Shown here in pieces: positions 1 to 7,155 of a stretch of 19,505 nucleotides of DNA. Below the pieces are notes generated by a model. It had not been told where the DNA came from, ran no database searches, and saw only the letters and a program-made list of their open reading frames with translations. This DNA comes from an uncultured Propionibacteriaceae bacterium. GTDB taxonomy: Bacteria; Actinomycetota; Actinomycetes; Propionibacteriales; Propionibacteriaceae. Within the stretch, counting starts at the first letter, position 1. Every line of letters starts with the position of its first letter. A program made the translations under genes and the position numbers. The stretch covers positions 1 to 19,505 of the forward strand of contig CALKHV010000024.1 of assembly GCA_937988865.1 (NCBI GenBank), read 5' to 3'.

Positions 1-194
1 CTCAATGGATAGGTGACGAATAGCGCTCCAAGCGGCAGACCCCACCACAAAGGCTCATAGCGCTCGCCCGCGTACGGCCAGAGCGACCCAAGCGCCAGAG
101 CCGCACCGACTGCGGGAAAGATAATGCGCTGCCACCACGGAGCTCGCCATGTTCCAAGGACTCGCGAGGTAGGAGCGGAAACTCTAAATCGCAC
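1..194 (-). CDS. Partial membrane protein, 5' end only (runs off left edge)
   Basis: On the minus strand a frame opens at GTG (194-192) and stays open for 64 codons to the window edge. GAGAGGG lies about 6 bases before the GTG as a ribosome binding site. The peptide starts VRFRVSAPTSRVLG, then has two hydrophobic stretches: IIFPAVGAALALGSLWPYA (about residues 24-42) and LWWGLPLGALFVTYPL (about 49-64), so it looks like the start of a multi-pass membrane protein. The competing frame at 2-226 has Arg- and Cys-rich low-complexity content and looks like a shadow. Family and function are not recognised. The rest of the gene is outside the window. Confidence 0.45.
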   Translation of the reverse strand, partial: MRFRVSAPTSRVLGTWRAPWWQRIIFPAVGAALALGSLWPYAGERYEPLWWGLPLGALFVTYPL

Positions 195-335
195 GGGCGA
201 CCCTCTCGGTAGGACTCTCCGAGCATCTCACTCTGCTCGGTTCAGCCGAGCCACCACGCCCGCTCATCGGCATGTGCGCGAGCATCGGTGTGCGTCATAG
301 CGCCGCCAGTCGGGCATGTGGGGCGTGGCTGACGC

Positions 336-569
336 TCAGGCGGATCGGGTGATCTCGTGCTCGACGGCGCGGCGGATCCATGCCGAGACGGATCGGTCGT
401 CGGCCTCGGCTCGCTTCTTGATCTCGTCGAGGAGCTCGGGCGGGAACCGGACCGGAATCGGCGCGGTCAGCCGCTTCGTGCGTCGGCGGGGAGGGCCCTG
501 TGGTTCTTGGTTCTCGGGTTGGGCGTAGAAGTCGTACTCCTGCTCGGGAGACAATGGGTCAGTAGTCAT
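336..569 (-). CDS. Ribbon-helix-helix (CopG/BrnA-like) antitoxin
   Basis: A 77-residue protein from ATG 569-567, preceded by GAAGGGAC as ribosome binding site. An upstream in-frame ATG at 596 would lie deep in the toxin gene and is less likely. The N-terminal half is acidic and proline-rich and probably disordered (toxin-binding in such families). The C-terminal half (about residues 35-77) contains RLTAPIPVRFPPELLDEIKK followed by a second helix with DRSVSAWIRRAVE, the beta-strand plus two-helix pattern of ribbon-helix-helix DNA-binding antitoxins. Its start overlaps the end of the upstream toxin-like gene by 11 bases, so the two are translated together. It presumably neutralises the toxin and represses the shared promoter at 880-909; that role is inferred from family and gene order. 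Confidence 0.65.
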   Translation of the reverse strand: MTTDPLSPEQEYDFYAQPENQEPQGPPRRRTKRLTAPIPVRFPPELLDEIKKRAEADDRSVSAWIRRAVEHEITRSA

Positions 570-873
570 CACGGTCCCTTCGGTAGGTAGCGGCAAGGCC
601 CGAAGAAGCCTCGTAGCAGCCGATCGGCCGGCACTTGCTCGGATCGCCCGATCGCGAGGGTGCGATCGGCACGATCAGGACGGTGCCTGCCACCTCGGCC
701 ACCATCAGATAGTGCGCCGGCGGCTTGGCGGGGTAGAAGAGCGGATCGTTGACCCAGACGTCGTAGACGTCGTCAAGGCCGAGGTGCGGGTGCTTGAACA
801 GGTGCGTGGCCTGGGCGTCGATCTCGAACGGGTTCTGCTCATCGAGTAGGTCTAGATCGAGCAACTCCGCCAC
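559..873 (-). CDS. BrnT-like toxin
   Basis: A 104-residue protein from GTG 873-871. It has the outline of BrnT-type toxins (RelE-like fold ribonucleases of type II toxin-antitoxin pairs): FEIDAQATHLFKHPHLGLDD near residues 17-36, a DVWVNDPLF segment, a beta-strand region VAEVAGTVLIVPIAP, and a C-terminal RPIGCYEASSGLAATYRRDRD resembling the R-x-I-x-A-x-x-A-x-x-x-E-R-x-x-Y ending of the family. It is first in its operon and followed by a ribbon-helix-helix protein, the toxin-first order of brnTA. There is no Shine-Dalgarno sequence; TACGAT sits 6 bases upstream of the GTG, suggesting a leaderless mRNA. The family call rests on motif resemblance and context and is not certain. Confidence 0.5.
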   Translation of the reverse strand: MAELLDLDLLDEQNPFEIDAQATHLFKHPHLGLDDVYDVWVNDPLFYPAKPPAHYLMVAEVAGTVLIVPIAPSRSGDPSKCRPIGCYEASSGLAATYRRDRDDY

Positions 874-879
874 GGCTCA

Positions 880-909
880 ATCGTATACCAAACGACTACA
901 CACTTGGTA
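880..909 (-). promoter_or_regulatory. Leaderless -10 and inverted repeat upstream of the toxin-antitoxin pair
   Basis: Read on the minus strand, TACGAT (885-880) is followed by 6 bases and then the GTG start at 873, the spacing of actinobacterial leaderless promoters. Just upstream is an inverted repeat TACCAA (886-891) / TTGGTA (904-909) with a 12-base spacer, a plausible operator for the ribbon-helix-helix protein. No convincing -35 was found. Confidence 0.4.
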
Positions 910-964
910 GGGCGTCGCCAAGGCAAGAGGCGCTGCACACCGCCGGGTGTCTCCGCAGGGTGGA

Positions 965-1591
965 TCAGGTGCCGTGGCTTGGTTCTTGTTTCCTGTGGTG
1001 CCAGCCGGCGAGGAGTTGGTCGATGGCGTCGTGGACGAGCTGGTCGGCTGTGGCGGGTATGGAGGCTGGTAGTTGCCCGAAGGCGGAGAGGCGGGAGATG
1101 CCGTAGACCGTGGACCAGGTCACGGCGGCCCGGCGCAGGGTCTCGCCTTCGGTGGTTCGGCTGGGTTGGCAGTCGGCGATGGTGTCGTGGAGCAGGTTCC
1201 AGTACTCGATCGCGGCCTGTTGCAGCAGGGGGTGGTCGGCTTTGGCGACGGTGGGCCCGTTGGCGAGGTCGTGCACATGCGGGTGTTCGCGGATGAAGGC
1301 CAGGTAGGCATCGGCCAGGGCGTGCAGGCGGGCTGCCGGGTCGTCAGCGGCCGCCGAGATCGCGGCTCGTGCCTGTCGTGTCGCCTGGGCCATCCCGGCC
1401 CCGGCCACGGCGGCCAGGAAGCGTTTGCGGCTGCCGAAGTGCACGTAGGGCGCCTGGTGGCTGACTCCGAGCTCTTGGGCGATCTGGCGCAGGCTGAGCT
1501 GCTCGGCGGGGGTGTCGGCCAGCCGTGCCAGGGCGGCCTGCAGCAGCCGGTCCTGCAGCCGGTCCACGTCGGGGGACACTGCTGCGGTCAT
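965..1591 (-). CDS. TetR/AcrR-family transcriptional regulator
   Basis: A 208-residue protein from ATG 1591-1589, with AAAGGCGGG as ribosome binding site; the longer open frame to 1831 runs through the divergent gene and is rejected. Residues about 10-62 form the TetR DNA-binding domain: LSLRQIAQELGVSHQAPYVH then FGSRKRFLAAV. The rest is the helical ligand-binding/dimer domain of normal length, with a C-terminal segment (AAVTWSTVYGISRLSAFGQ) typical of the TetR_C 'WHG'-type group. It is divergent from the alpha/beta-hydrolase-like gene, and two near-identical palindromes lie in the 76-base gap, so it most likely represses both itself and that operon. The ligand is unknown. Confidence 0.9.
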   Translation of the reverse strand: MTAAVSPDVDRLQDRLLQAALARLADTPAEQLSLRQIAQELGVSHQAPYVHFGSRKRFLAAVAGAGMAQATRQARAAISAAADDPAARLHALADAYLAFIREHPHVHDLANGPTVAKADHPLLQQAAIEYWNLLHDTIADCQPSRTTEGETLRRAAVTWSTVYGISRLSAFGQLPASIPATADQLVHDAIDQLLAGWHHRKQEPSHGT

Positions 1592-1607
1592 GGGGTCCCG
1601 CCTTTCT

Positions 1608-1655
1608 CTTGACAGCGTCAACATAGCGTGGATACTCGTGGTTGACAGCGTCAAC
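1608..1655. promoter_or_regulatory. Twin TetR operators in divergent promoter region
   Basis: Two copies of TTGACAGCGTCAA occur at 1609-1621 and 1642-1654. Each is an inverted repeat TTGAC-AGC-GTCAA, and the second extends to GTTGAC/GTCAAC. Centres are 33 bases apart, about three helical turns. The first contains TTGACA, usable as a -35 for the rightward gene (GATACT, 1631-1636, would be the -10 with 16-base spacing). The second ends just before the AAGGAGG ribosome binding site (1656-1662). Binding would block transcription in both directions. Confidence 0.8.
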
Positions 1656-1667
1656 AAGGAGGATGGC

Positions 1668-2537
1668 ATGGACGAGCGACACATCATCGAGACCACCGTC
1701 GGACCGCTGGCGGTACGGGTGGTCGGCGAGCACCCGGCCACGGCGGTGCTGTGGCCGAGCCTGTTCATGGATGGCCGGTCCTGGGACCGGGTCCTTCCGC
1801 ATCTCGTACAGGACCGGCGTCTGGTCATCATCGACGGGCCCGGACACGGCGGCAGCGGCGACCCCGGCCACCGCTATACCGAGCTTGACTGCGTGAGCGC
1901 CGCGCGGCAGATCTTGAACCGGCTGGCGCCGACCGGCCCGGTGGACTGGGTGGGTAACGCCTGGGGCGGGCACGTCGGCCTGCAGCTGGCCGCCGCCCAC
2001 CCCACCCAGTGCCGCAGCCTCGTCGCCCTGGGAACACCGATCGCGGCCTTGACGCGGGCGGAACGGCGCCGGACCTACCCCCTGCTGGCCATCCACGGAG
2101 TGCTCGGCCCGATCGAGCTGGTCCTCTCGGGGGTCACCGAGGTTCTGCTCTCCAGGCACACTCGAGCCAGCGACCCCGACGCCGTCGCTCTGGTCCGCGA
2201 CAGCCTCACCCGCGCCGACCGGCGCATGCTCCGCAACGCCGTCCGGTCGATCTCGCTGAACCGCCAGGACCTGACCAGCCGGCTGCCGCTGATCGCGGCG
2301 CCGACCTTGATCGTCACCGGCAGCGACCACGCCGGGTTCACCCCCGTCCAGGCCCGAGCCGCCGCGCGTCTCATCCCGAACGGACACGCCGCCATCGTGC
2401 CCGACGCCGCCTACATCGTGCCCCTGGAGGCACCCGAGACCACCGCCACCCTCATCCGCGACTTCTGGGCCACCAGCACCAGCGCGCCTGAGGAGCCACC
2501 GCGCGCGGGGGCCGACCCCCTCGAGCGCACCCTCTGA
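1668..2537 (+). CDS. Alpha/beta-hydrolase-fold protein lacking the catalytic Ser and His
   Basis: A 289-residue protein from ATG 1668, preceded by AAGGAGG at 1656-1662; longer upstream frames overlap the TetR gene. The fold is recognisable: VIIDGPGHGGSGDP (about 54-66), the nucleophile-elbow region VDWVGNAWGGHVG (92-104), the acid-strand APTLIVTGSDHAGFTP (211-226) and the C-terminal IVPDAAYIVPLEAPE (243-257). The elbow normally reads G-x-S-x-G but here is G-N-A-W-G (Ala98, codon GCC 1959-1961). The usual His before 'xxPLE' is Tyr249 (TAC 2412-2414). Asp220 is retained. The enzyme is therefore unlikely to be a classical serine hydrolase; a ligand-binding or non-hydrolytic role is possible but inferred. 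It lies 8 bases upstream of a small membrane protein gene and under the twin TetR operators. Confidence 0.85.
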   Translation: MDERHIIETTVGPLAVRVVGEHPATAVLWPSLFMDGRSWDRVLPHLVQDRRLVIIDGPGHGGSGDPGHRYTELDCVSAARQILNRLAPTGPVDWVGNAWGGHVGLQLAAAHPTQCRSLVALGTPIAALTRAERRRTYPLLAIHGVLGPIELVLSGVTEVLLSRHTRASDPDAVALVRDSLTRADRRMLRNAVRSISLNRQDLTSRLPLIAAPTLIVTGSDHAGFTPVQARAAARLIPNGHAAIVPDAAYIVPLEAPETTATLIRDFWATSTSAPEEPPRAGADPLERTL

Positions 2538-2545
2538 GATGACCG

Positions 2546-2965
2546 ATGCGCCGCCTCGACACCCCCACCCGGACCCTTCCCGGGCGAGTGCGGACCTTCC
2601 CGGGCGGGCTGTCCGTGGGCGGCGCGGCCGTCATCGCCTGGCTGGGATTCCTGGTGCACAACGTCGCCGACCTGCCTGACCAGACGCTGCTCAGCCCCGA
2701 GACTCTCTGGCCGAGCCTGGTCACCGCAACACTGGTCGTCCTCTACGCGGCCGGGGCGGTACGCGTCGCCGGGACCGGCCTGCTCACCTGGGCTGTGCTG
2801 AACATCGCCGGCGGAGCGTTGAGCGTCCTCCCGCTGCCGGTGCTGCCGTTCACACCGGAACAGAGCCTGCGCCACTACTCCTTCCACGTCCTCTACGCCG
2901 CCACCCAGGTCCCCCTGCTCGTGATCGCCTACCGCCTCACCACACACCCGACGCCCGACCATTGA
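2546..2965 (+). CDS. Small four-helix membrane protein, unknown function
   Basis: A 139-residue protein starting at ATG 2546, 8 bases after the hydrolase-like gene, so almost certainly co-transcribed. The first about 20 residues are basic (MRRLDTPTRTLPGRVRTFPG). Hydrophobic segments follow at about 21-40 (LSVGGAAVIAWLGFLVHNVA), 55-75 (LWPSLVTATLVVLYAAGAVR), 78-100 (GTGLLTWAVLNIAGGALSVL) and 112-130 (FHVLYAATQVPLLVIAYRL), suggesting four transmembrane helices and a short charged tail. I do not recognise a named family. Context implies it belongs to the TetR-controlled unit. Confidence 0.7.
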   Translation: MRRLDTPTRTLPGRVRTFPGGLSVGGAAVIAWLGFLVHNVADLPDQTLLSPETLWPSLVTATLVVLYAAGAVRVAGTGLLTWAVLNIAGGALSVLPLPVLPFTPEQSLRHYSFHVLYAATQVPLLVIAYRLTTHPTPDH

Positions 2966-3011
2966 CGCACCGGCACACTGAGCCCGGCAAAGACCGCCGT
3001 CACCCCTCCAA

Positions 3012-3047
3012 CTGCCGCTGAAGGTAGGTGTTCCCTACCGCCGGCAG
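3012..3047. terminator. Compound hairpin downstream of the TetR-controlled operon
   Basis: An outer stem CTGCCG (3012-3017) / CGGCAG (3042-3047) encloses an inner stem GGTAGG (3023-3028) / CCTACC (3034-3039). It lies 47 bases after the membrane protein stop. There is no T-run, so it could be a terminator of the T-poor kind seen in high-GC bacteria or only a chance structure. Confidence 0.35.
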
Positions 3048-3113
3048 CTGTCCGGTCGGGGACGTTTCTGGTGTCCGCGTGCGGGAGTATCGGCCGAGTG
3101 GGATGCTCCCAGT

Positions 3114-3764
3114 GTGGGCGAGCAGGACTGGTGGCGGGATCAGGAGCCGCCGGATGCTGACCCTGACGGTTGGGACTGGGATCGGGACGCGTGGATCTCG
3201 GGGAGCCACATCGGCGCCCTCCCCGTTCCCGGACCGGCCGAGGGTGGGCTGGTTGCGCGACTGTTCTTCCGAGCCCTCATCAGTGACGTCGACCTGGTCC
3301 TCAACGACGTCCAGCTGGCGGCCGCGTGGTCGCAGTTCGACCGCTGCCTCTTCCGTCAGCGGGTGCGGCCAGTACTCAATGAGTACGGTGTGGCGGCCCA
3401 AGGGTCGTTCGGGATCCGGCCGACGCTGTACCGCGACTGCACGTTCGAACGCGTCAGGTTCAAGCAGCTCGGCGGCTTCGACATGGACAGCGCCCGCTTC
3501 GAACGCTGCACGTTCATCCACTGTCGCTGGGAGGGGCACTTCGCCACCGAGGCCGACCTCATCGACTGCGTCTTCGTCGGTCGGATGAACGGCTGTACCT
3601 GGTCCGGGCACGGACCAGACGGTCAGGGACCCTCGCGTCGCAACGTCATCGAAGGCAACGACTTCACGGCAACACAGTTCACGGCCAACGTGGGCTGGCG
3701 GCAGGACTTCCCGATCTACGCGCAATCCTGGCCCCCGGACTACCTTCCCGTGATCGACGGGTGA
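3114..3764 (+). CDS. Pentapeptide-repeat-like hypothetical protein
   Basis: A 216-residue protein from GTG 3114. The N-terminus is acidic and Trp-rich (WWRDQEPPDADPDGWDWDRD). The middle has pentapeptide-like units with spaced Phe and Cys: FDRCLF, YRDCTFERVRF, ARFERCTFIHCRW and DCVF, about residues 75-160. This pattern suggests a right-handed beta-helix rather than an enzyme active site. The C-terminus ends in an aromatic stretch (FPIYAQSWPPDYLPVIDG). No Shine-Dalgarno sequence is visible; GATGCT lies 6 bases before the GTG, so the mRNA may be leaderless. Role unknown. The IS21-type element begins 134 bases after its stop. Confidence 0.7.
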   Translation: MGEQDWWRDQEPPDADPDGWDWDRDAWISGSHIGALPVPGPAEGGLVARLFFRALISDVDLVLNDVQLAAAWSQFDRCLFRQRVRPVLNEYGVAAQGSFGIRPTLYRDCTFERVRFKQLGGFDMDSARFERCTFIHCRWEGHFATEADLIDCVFVGRMNGCTWSGHGPDGQGPSRRNVIEGNDFTATQFTANVGWRQDFPIYAQSWPPDYLPVIDG

Positions 3765-3892
3765 CCGACAAGCAGTGCTCCACCCGCAGGCGGGTCGGCT
3801 CCCGGCTGCTCGGCAGCGCTCTCTCCTCATCACACTCGAGACTGACAGCTGAGTCTTTCCGCCGGGTGCGGACCGAGCTAGTTTCTGCGCAG

Positions 3893-3898
3893 GCAAGG
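3893..3898. repeat. Left target-site duplication GCAAGG
   Basis: GCAAGG directly precedes the proposed left end (TGACTGTGAC). The same six bases directly follow the proposed right end at 10168-10173. Six bases is within the range known for IS21-family elements. A six-base match could arise by chance, but it falls exactly where two 27-bp alignable ends stop. Confidence 0.6.
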
Positions 3899-3993
3899 TG
3901 ACTGTGACAGGTTGGTTTGGCCCCACTGTGACGGTCTGATCTGGCCCCACGGGCGACGCGCCGGGGTGGTTGTGACGGTTTGATCTGGCCCCA
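3899..3993 (+). repeat. Left end: three transposase-binding-type repeats
   Basis: Three related 23-mers share a TGTGAC start and a GGCCCCA end. They lie at 3903-3925 (the divergent outer copy), 3927-3949 and 3971-3993. The latter two differ at one base (TGTGACGGTCTG versus TGTGACGGTTTG, then ATCTGGCCCCA). The outermost copy extends to TGAC at 3899. Such arrays are bound by IstA in IS21-family ends. Confidence 0.8.
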
Positions 3994-4046
3994 CCTGAGC
4001 CTGAGTTCCATCGGCTGGTTCTCGAGGCACAAGGGGTTGGGTCGGG

Positions 4047-5736
4047 ATGGGGTCACGTGTGGATGTCTTCGCTGCGATCCGCCGGGACGCGCGGGTGAAG
4101 GAGCTCTCGATCCGGGAGCTCGCGCGCCGGCATGGTGTGCATCGGCGAACGGTCCGTCAGGCGTTGACGTCGGCGGAACCACCGCCGCGGAAGCGGCCGG
4201 TGCGGTCCTCGCCGCGGCTGGAGCCGTACAAGGCGGCGATCGACGCGATGCTGATCGCGGACCTGGACGCGCCCAGGAAGCAGCGGCACACCGCCACCCG
4301 GATCCTGGCCCGCCTGGTCGAGGAGCACGACGCGACGAAGCTGTCGTACTCCACGGTGCGGGACTACGTGCGGGGTCCGCCGGGCCGAGATCGACCTCGA
4401 GGCCGGCCGGCGGGTGGAGGCGTTCATCGCCCAGGACCACGCGCCTGGGGTGGAGGCGCAGGTCGACTTCGGCGAGGTGTGGGTCGTCCTGAACGGGGTG
4501 CGCACCAAGTGCTTCCTCTTCGTGTTCTGGCTGGCCCACTCCGGCAAGGCGATCCACCGGGTCTACCCAACCCAGGCGCAGGAGGCCTTCCTGGAAGGGC
4601 ACATCGCCGCGTTCGAGGCGATCGGCGGCATCCCGAGCGGGCACATCAAGTACGACAACCTCAAGGGCGCCGTCTCTCAGGTCGTGCACGGCCCCGGCCG
4701 TGCGAGGGTGGAGAACGAGCGGTGGGTGCTGTTCCGCTCCCACTACGGCTTCGACGCGTTCTACTGCCAACCCGGGATCGAGGGCGCCCACGAGAAGGGC
4801 GGCGTGGAGGGTGCGGTCGGCTGGTTCCGGCGCAACCACCTCACCCCGATGCCCGAGGTGACTGACCTGGACGAGCTCAACGCGAAGATCCAGGCATGGG
4901 AGGCCGCCGACGACGCCCGCGTCATCAGCGGCCGGACCGAGCCGGTCGGTGCCGCGTTCGCGCGGGAGCAGCCGCTGTTGGCAACTCTTCCGGGCGAGGG
5001 GTTCGACCCGGGCACGGTGCTGCACCCGCGGGTGGACCGCTCCTCGATGGTCACGGCGCGGATGGTGAAGTACTCCGTCCCGGCGCACCTGATCGGGCGC
5101 CGGGTCCGGGTCTCGCTGCGCGCCTCCCAGGTCGTCGTCTTCGACGCCCGCACCGTCGTCGCGGTCCACCCCAGGGTCGCCGCCCGCACCGGGCACCGTC
5201 TCGTCCTGGACCACTACCTCGAGGTCCTGCGGACCAAGCCCGGCGCCCTGCCCGGCTCCACCGCCCTGGCGCAGGCGCGTGCCGCCGGCACCTTCACGGC
5301 GGCGCACGAGGCGTTCTGGGCCGAAGCGCGCAAGGTCAACGGCGACGCCGACGGCACCCGCGAGCTGATCGAGGTCCTCCTGCTCCACCGCAGCATGCCC
5401 ACCGAGCAGGTGGTCGCAGGGATCCGCGCGGCCTTGACCGTCGGCGCGGTCTGCGCCGACGTCGTCGCCGTCGAGGCCCGCCGCCACGCCACCACCGCCG
5501 ACAGCCCGAGCGCCAACGGTGGGGCCAGCGCGGGCCGTCAACTCGTTGCGCGCGACGAACACCGTGAGCAGCGAGTTGTCAGCCTGACCCAGCGCCGCCT
5601 CACCGACCCGGCCGCGGTCATCGCCGGCCTGCCCCCGGACACCCGGCCCCTGCCCTCGGTCGCGGCCTACGACGAGCTCCTCCCACGACGAAGGACCGTC
5701 CCCACCGATCAGGAGGCACAGGTGAGCACCCGATGA
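4047..5736 (+). pseudogene. istA: istA transposase of IS21 family, single-base frameshift
   Basis: The first frame (4047 to about 4371) gives MGSRVDVFAAIRRDARVKEL followed by an HTH (SIRELARRHGVHRRTVRQAL) as in IstA. The second frame resumes at about 4376 and continues to 5736 with the rve/DDE core: VDFGEVWV, IKYDNLKGAV and EKGGVEGAVGWFRRNH supply the Asp, Asp and Glu. A C-terminal Mu-transposase-like beta domain follows (MVKYSVPAHLIGRRVRV). The frames join if one G is removed from the GGGG run at 4372-4375, giving DYVRVRRAEIDLEAG. Combined length (about 560 residues) is normal for IstA. Without recoding no full transposase is made. Programmed +1 shifting is not usual for this family, so mutation or sequencing error is more likely. 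It overlaps istB by ATGA. Confidence 0.85.
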
Positions 5737-6554
5737 CCCCCATCACCAGCAGCTCGCCGACACCGGTCGCGCACACGCTGCGCCGCCGGCGCGGCCTGAC
5801 CGAGGAGGCCGCCGCGGCCGCGGTCGACCAGGCCTGCCGGCGGCTGCGGCTGCCGACCATCCGCGCCCTCGTTGACCAGACCGTGACCGCCGCGACCCAG
5901 GAACAGCTGACCTACCACGGCTTCCTGGCCGAGCTACTGCTGGCCGAGGTCGACGACCGCGACCGCCGCTCCACCCTGCGCCGGGTCAAGGCCGCCGGGT
6001 TCCCCCGCGAGAAGTGGCTCGGCGACTTCGACATGGCCGCCAACCCGGCCATCAACCCCGCCACCATCAACGAGCTCGCCACCGGCGACTGGATCCGCAA
6101 GGGCGAACCCCTGTGCCTGATCGGGGACTCCGGCACCGGCAAGTCCCACCTGCTCATCGCCCTCGGGACCGCCGCCGCCGAACACGGCCACCGCGTCCGC
6201 TACACCCTGGCCACGAAACTGGTCAACGAGCTCGTCGAAGCCGCCGACGACAAGGTCCTGGCCAAGACCATCGCCCGCTACGGCCGCGTCGACCTACTCA
6301 TCCTCGACGAGCTCGGCTACATGGAGCTCGACCGCCGCGGCGCCGAGCTGCTCTTCCAGGTCCTGACCGAACGCGAAGAGAAGAACTCCATCGCGATCGC
6401 CTCCAACGTCTCCTTCTCCGGCTGGACCGACACCTTCACCGACCCCCGCCTGTGCGCCGCCATCGTCGACCGCCTCACCTACCACGGCACCATCATCGAA
6501 ACCGGCACCCACTCCTACCGCCTCGCCCACGGGCGGCGGCAGTCTCAGTCCTGA
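5733..6554 (+). CDS. istB: IstB transposition helper ATPase
   Basis: A 273-residue AAA+ (DnaA/DnaC-like) ATPase that assembles on target DNA and works with IstA in cut-and-paste transposition. Walker A is GDSGTGKS (131-138) and Walker B LLILDELGY (188-196). Downstream are the sensor-like IAIASNVSFSGW and the C-terminal DRLTYHGTIIETGTHSYRL, all typical of IstB. The N-terminal about 100 residues carry the helical region with YHGFLAELLLAEVDDR. The start ATG overlaps the istA stop (ATGA, 5733-5736), implying translational coupling. The frame is intact. Codons are almost all GC-ending, unlike the cargo downstream. Confidence 0.95.
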   Translation: MTPITSSSPTPVAHTLRRRRGLTEEAAAAAVDQACRRLRLPTIRALVDQTVTAATQEQLTYHGFLAELLLAEVDDRDRRSTLRRVKAAGFPREKWLGDFDMAANPAINPATINELATGDWIRKGEPLCLIGDSGTGKSHLLIALGTAAAEHGHRVRYTLATKLVNELVEAADDKVLAKTIARYGRVDLLILDELGYMELDRRGAELLFQVLTEREEKNSIAIASNVSFSGWTDTFTDPRLCAAIVDRLTYHGTIIETGTHSYRLAHGRRQSQS

Positions 6555-6693
6555 GGGTAGGGTCTACGGAAGTCCCGCGGTGGGGGCGGCTTCGTTCAAC
6601 TCGCGGCGTGCACGGCTTGGGTCTAACTTCCGTGACGGGGGCCTCGCGCATCCGGGCGCACCTCCTTCACCGGAACCAGACAGAGGAGCTTCA

Positions 6694-7092
6694 ATGGGGA
6701 AGTCAGCTACTCGCGCCGTCGTGGCCAGCATGGTCGCGATCGGCATCGCGTGGATGAGCACCGTGGGTGCGTTCGCCGCGTAGTCATTCAGCTACACGCT
6801 TTCGGGCAACGGCCAGATGGCCTACGACAAGGACAGCAATCGCCTGACCGGTAGGGACTTCAAGGACGGCGACTACATGTACATCCAGTACGCCTTCACC
6901 AACACCCAGTGCGGGACCACGGGGAACGCGTGCGCGCCACCGCGATACAGCACGTTCCGCCTGCAGAAGCCCGACAAGGACTACTCGGAGGGGATCAACG
7001 TGTCACCGACCGCGACGTACATCCTGCTCAAGCTGTGCAACGACGACACACCGCCGGACACCTGCTCGAACTGGAAGCGGACGACGGCCTGA
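6694..7092 (+). pseudogene. Small secreted Cys-containing protein gene with in-frame amber stop
   Basis: ATG 6694 follows an AGAGGAG ribosome binding site (6682-6688). The first 29 codons give a textbook signal peptide: MGKSATR, then a hydrophobic core VVASMVAIGIAWM, then a STVGAFA-A cleavage site. Codon 30 is TAG (6781-6783). The same frame then continues for 102 sense codons to TGA at 7090-7092. That part begins SFSYTLSGNGQMAYDKDSNR and contains four Cys in two pairs (QCGTTGNAC and LCNDDTPPDTC), fitting a disulfide-bonded exported product. An internal ATG (6817) could start a signal-less form but has no clear ribosome binding site. The gene precedes an ABC transporter within the element. 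Family not recognised. Readthrough, mutation or sequencing error are all possible. Confidence 0.65.
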
Positions 7093-7097
7093 GTCGA

Positions 7098-7135
7098 CTG
7101 GTGGCCGGGCCCGCTTAAGCGGGCCTGGCTACCAG
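7098..7135 (+). promoter_or_regulatory. Strong intercistronic hairpin between secreted protein and ABC genes
   Basis: A perfect 18-bp palindrome GGCCCGCTTAAGCGGGCC (7108-7125) is extended by CTGGTGGCC (7098-7106) and GGCTACCAG (7127-7135) with only wobble mismatches. The RNA stem would be about 17 bp with a UUAA loop. No T-run follows. It begins 5 bases after the secreted-protein stop and ends 20 bases before the ATPase start, so it could act as a partial terminator or mRNA-stabilising element setting unequal expression. Confidence 0.6.
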
Positions 7136-7155
7136 CGTGTTACGAGGGAGATCGT

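Noticed and set aside
1344..2387. 347-residue minus-strand frame opposite the hydrolase-like gene
   Set aside because: Antisense to a gene with recognisable fold motifs, and it also overlaps the TetR gene in another frame.
3000..3950. 316-residue minus-strand frame
   Set aside because: Antisense to the pentapeptide-like gene and running into the IS21 repeats; composition is shadow-like.
3679..5562. 627-residue open frame on the minus strand
   Set aside because: It is antisense to istA, whose frame has clear HTH and DDE motifs. The product is rich in Arg, Gly, Val and Asp, as expected of a mirror frame in high-GC DNA.
6566..6633. ACGGAAGT (6566-6573) / ACTTCCGT (6626-6633) inverted repeat between istB and the secreted-protein gene
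   Set aside because: Eight-base arms with a 52-base spacer are not convincing as an operator, and they do not resemble the element's end repeats, so they do not mark an inner IS boundary.
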